Positions 63,298-64,000 of a stretch of 64,000 bases of DNA are shown here, piece by piece. The stretch is from assembly GCA_016125335.1 (NCBI GenBank), contig WGLY01000024.1, forward strand, positions 1-64,000, given 5' to 3'. Position 1 is the first letter of the stretch; every line of letters begins with the position of its first letter. The position numbers were made by a program, and so were the translations under genes. The notes under the pieces were generated by a model. It was not told where the DNA came from and searched no databases. It saw only the letters and a list, made by a program, of their open reading frames with translations. This DNA comes from Frankiales bacterium (GTDB taxonomy: Bacteria; Actinomycetota; Actinomycetes; S36-B12; CAIYMF01).

Positions 63298-63390
63298 AAG
63301 GCCGTGGCGCCCGTCTGGCAAGGCGGACGACGAGAGGCGCACTGGGGTGCGCCCGAGGAGGACAACGCCGCCAGGCGGGATGCCACGGGC

Positions 63391-64000
63391 TTACCTCAGG
63401 AAGCCCCAGCGGAAGCCGAGGGCGACAGCCTGCGCCCGGTCGGCGGCGGCGAGCTTGCGGAACAGGCGGCGCGCGTGGGTCTTCACGGTGTCCTCGGACA
63501 GGTACAGCTCGCGGCCGATCTCGGCGTTGGACTTCCCGCGGCTCATGCCGTCGAGCACCTGCTGCTCGCGCTCGGTGAGGGCGGGCGGGCTGCCGGCGGG
63601 GCGGATGCGGGCCGAGCGCGACGCCGGGCTCTCGCGCGTCGCGGCCAGGGCCAGGGCGACCGTGGCCGCGACCTCCTCGCGAGAGGCATCCTTGGCGACG
63701 TACCCGCGGGCACCCGCCGAGACCGCCCGGGCCACGCCCTCGGGGTCCTCCCCCATGGTGAGCATGACGATGGCGGCGTCCGGGTGCGCCGCGACGAGCC
63801 GGCGCGAGGCCTCCACCCCGCCGATGCCGGGCATCCGGACGTCCATGAGCACGAGGTCGGGCCGCTCGATGGGGAAGCGGGCGAGGACCTCCTCGCCGCT
63901 GCCCGCGGCCGTCACGCGCTCGATCCCGGGCACGGCGCCCACGGCCCGGCGGATCGCCTCCCGCGCCAGCGGGGCGTCGTCGCACACGAGAACGGTGGTC
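63391..64000 (-). CDS. BldM-like orphan response regulator (5' end cut by window end)
   Basis: The last ~203 codons of a NarL/LuxR-family response regulator; its start lies beyond the right edge. The receiver part shows VLVCDDAPLAREAIRRAV, the Asp in LVLMDVRMPG, LTMGED and YVAKDASREE. The C-terminal HTH reads LTEREQQVLDGMSRGKSNAE and IGRELYLSEDTVKTHARRLF, ending ALGFRWGFLR. This matches Streptomyces BldM in motif detail and in position beside guaB. In Streptomyces BldM controls development with WhiI. Identity is by recall of the BldM sequence. Confidence 0.88.
   Translation of the reverse strand, partial: TTVLVCDDAPLAREAIRRAVGAVPGIERVTAAGSGEEVLARFPIERPDLVLMDVRMPGIGGVEASRRLVAAHPDAAIVMLTMGEDPEGVARAVSAGARGYVAKDASREEVAATVALALAATRESPASRSARIRPAGSPPALTEREQQVLDGMSRGKSNAEIGRELYLSEDTVKTHARRLFRKLAAADRAQAVALGFRWGFLR

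Overview
The window is from a very GC-rich actinobacterium. The evidence is GTG-rich starts, leaderless genes with TANNNT -10 boxes about 6-7 nt before the start codon, GuaB3, a BldM-type response regulator beside guaB, a perfect CebR-type operator, an LPXTG wall protein, DUF3017/DUF6350 proteins and a DUF222-HNH protein. Gene order (pcrA, sucCD, DUF6350, purNH, folD, DUF3017, mdh, icd) resembles what I remember of Cellulomonadaceae and related Micrococcales. That family placement is an inference. I see no rRNA, tRNA, CRISPR array, IS element or prophage.

Layout. 1-7.7 kb (minus strand): central metabolism, namely icd (5' part only), mdh, DUF3017, folD, a DUF3291 protein, a YdcZ/DMT transporter, purH, purN and a DUF6350 membrane protein. 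7.9-25.1 kb: an accessory catabolic region. Its core is an eight-gene minus-strand operon (19439 down to 9095) encoding an SDR, an inner-membrane permease, a sugar-type solute-binding lipoprotein, an ATPase fused to a second permease, a creatinase-like M24 protein and the E1alpha, E1beta and E2 subunits of a 2-oxoacid (acetoin/pyruvate type) dehydrogenase. A metal amidohydrolase gene is divergent from it. Next come a zinc alcohol dehydrogenase, a beta-hydroxyacid dehydrogenase, an NmrA-type protein and an XRE-cupin regulator. An FMN hydroxyacid oxidase lies downstream. Uptake, C-N hydrolysis, oxidation and acyl-CoA formation in one locus suggest a dedicated route for an unidentified small nitrogen-containing or polyol-like substrate. 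This is the best candidate for an undescribed system in the window. The divergent control region has two good promoters whose -35 boxes are overlapped by AGCACT(G/T) repeats.

25.1-32.4 kb returns to core genes: an N-acetylmuramoyl-L-alanine amidase, sucD, sucC, a lone cobalamin-binding protein, a lipase-like hydrolase and pcrA. 32.5-46.5 kb holds a secreted M15-like peptidase with C-terminal repeats, a PIG-L deacetylase, a minimal AraC protein flanked by two related palindromes, a PspC-type histidine kinase and response regulator facing a PspC envelope protein, a methyltransferase/CMD-like fusion with a LuxR regulator and a tautomerase, and a CebR-like regulator convergent with a GH1 beta-glucosidase. 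Both of the latter carry TGGGAGCGCTCC-type operators.

46.4-64 kb: a threonine-aldolase-like enzyme, an LPXTG surface protein, guaA, a DUF4190 protein, an asymmetric heterodimeric ABC exporter, a small lipoprotein, a DUF222-HNH protein, a GMC oxidoreductase with a succinate-semialdehyde dehydrogenase, guaB3, guaB, a 4 x 53-bp tandem DNA repeat, and the bldM-like gene cut by the window end. guaA, guaB, guaB3, purH, purN and folD together cover much of late purine/one-carbon metabolism.
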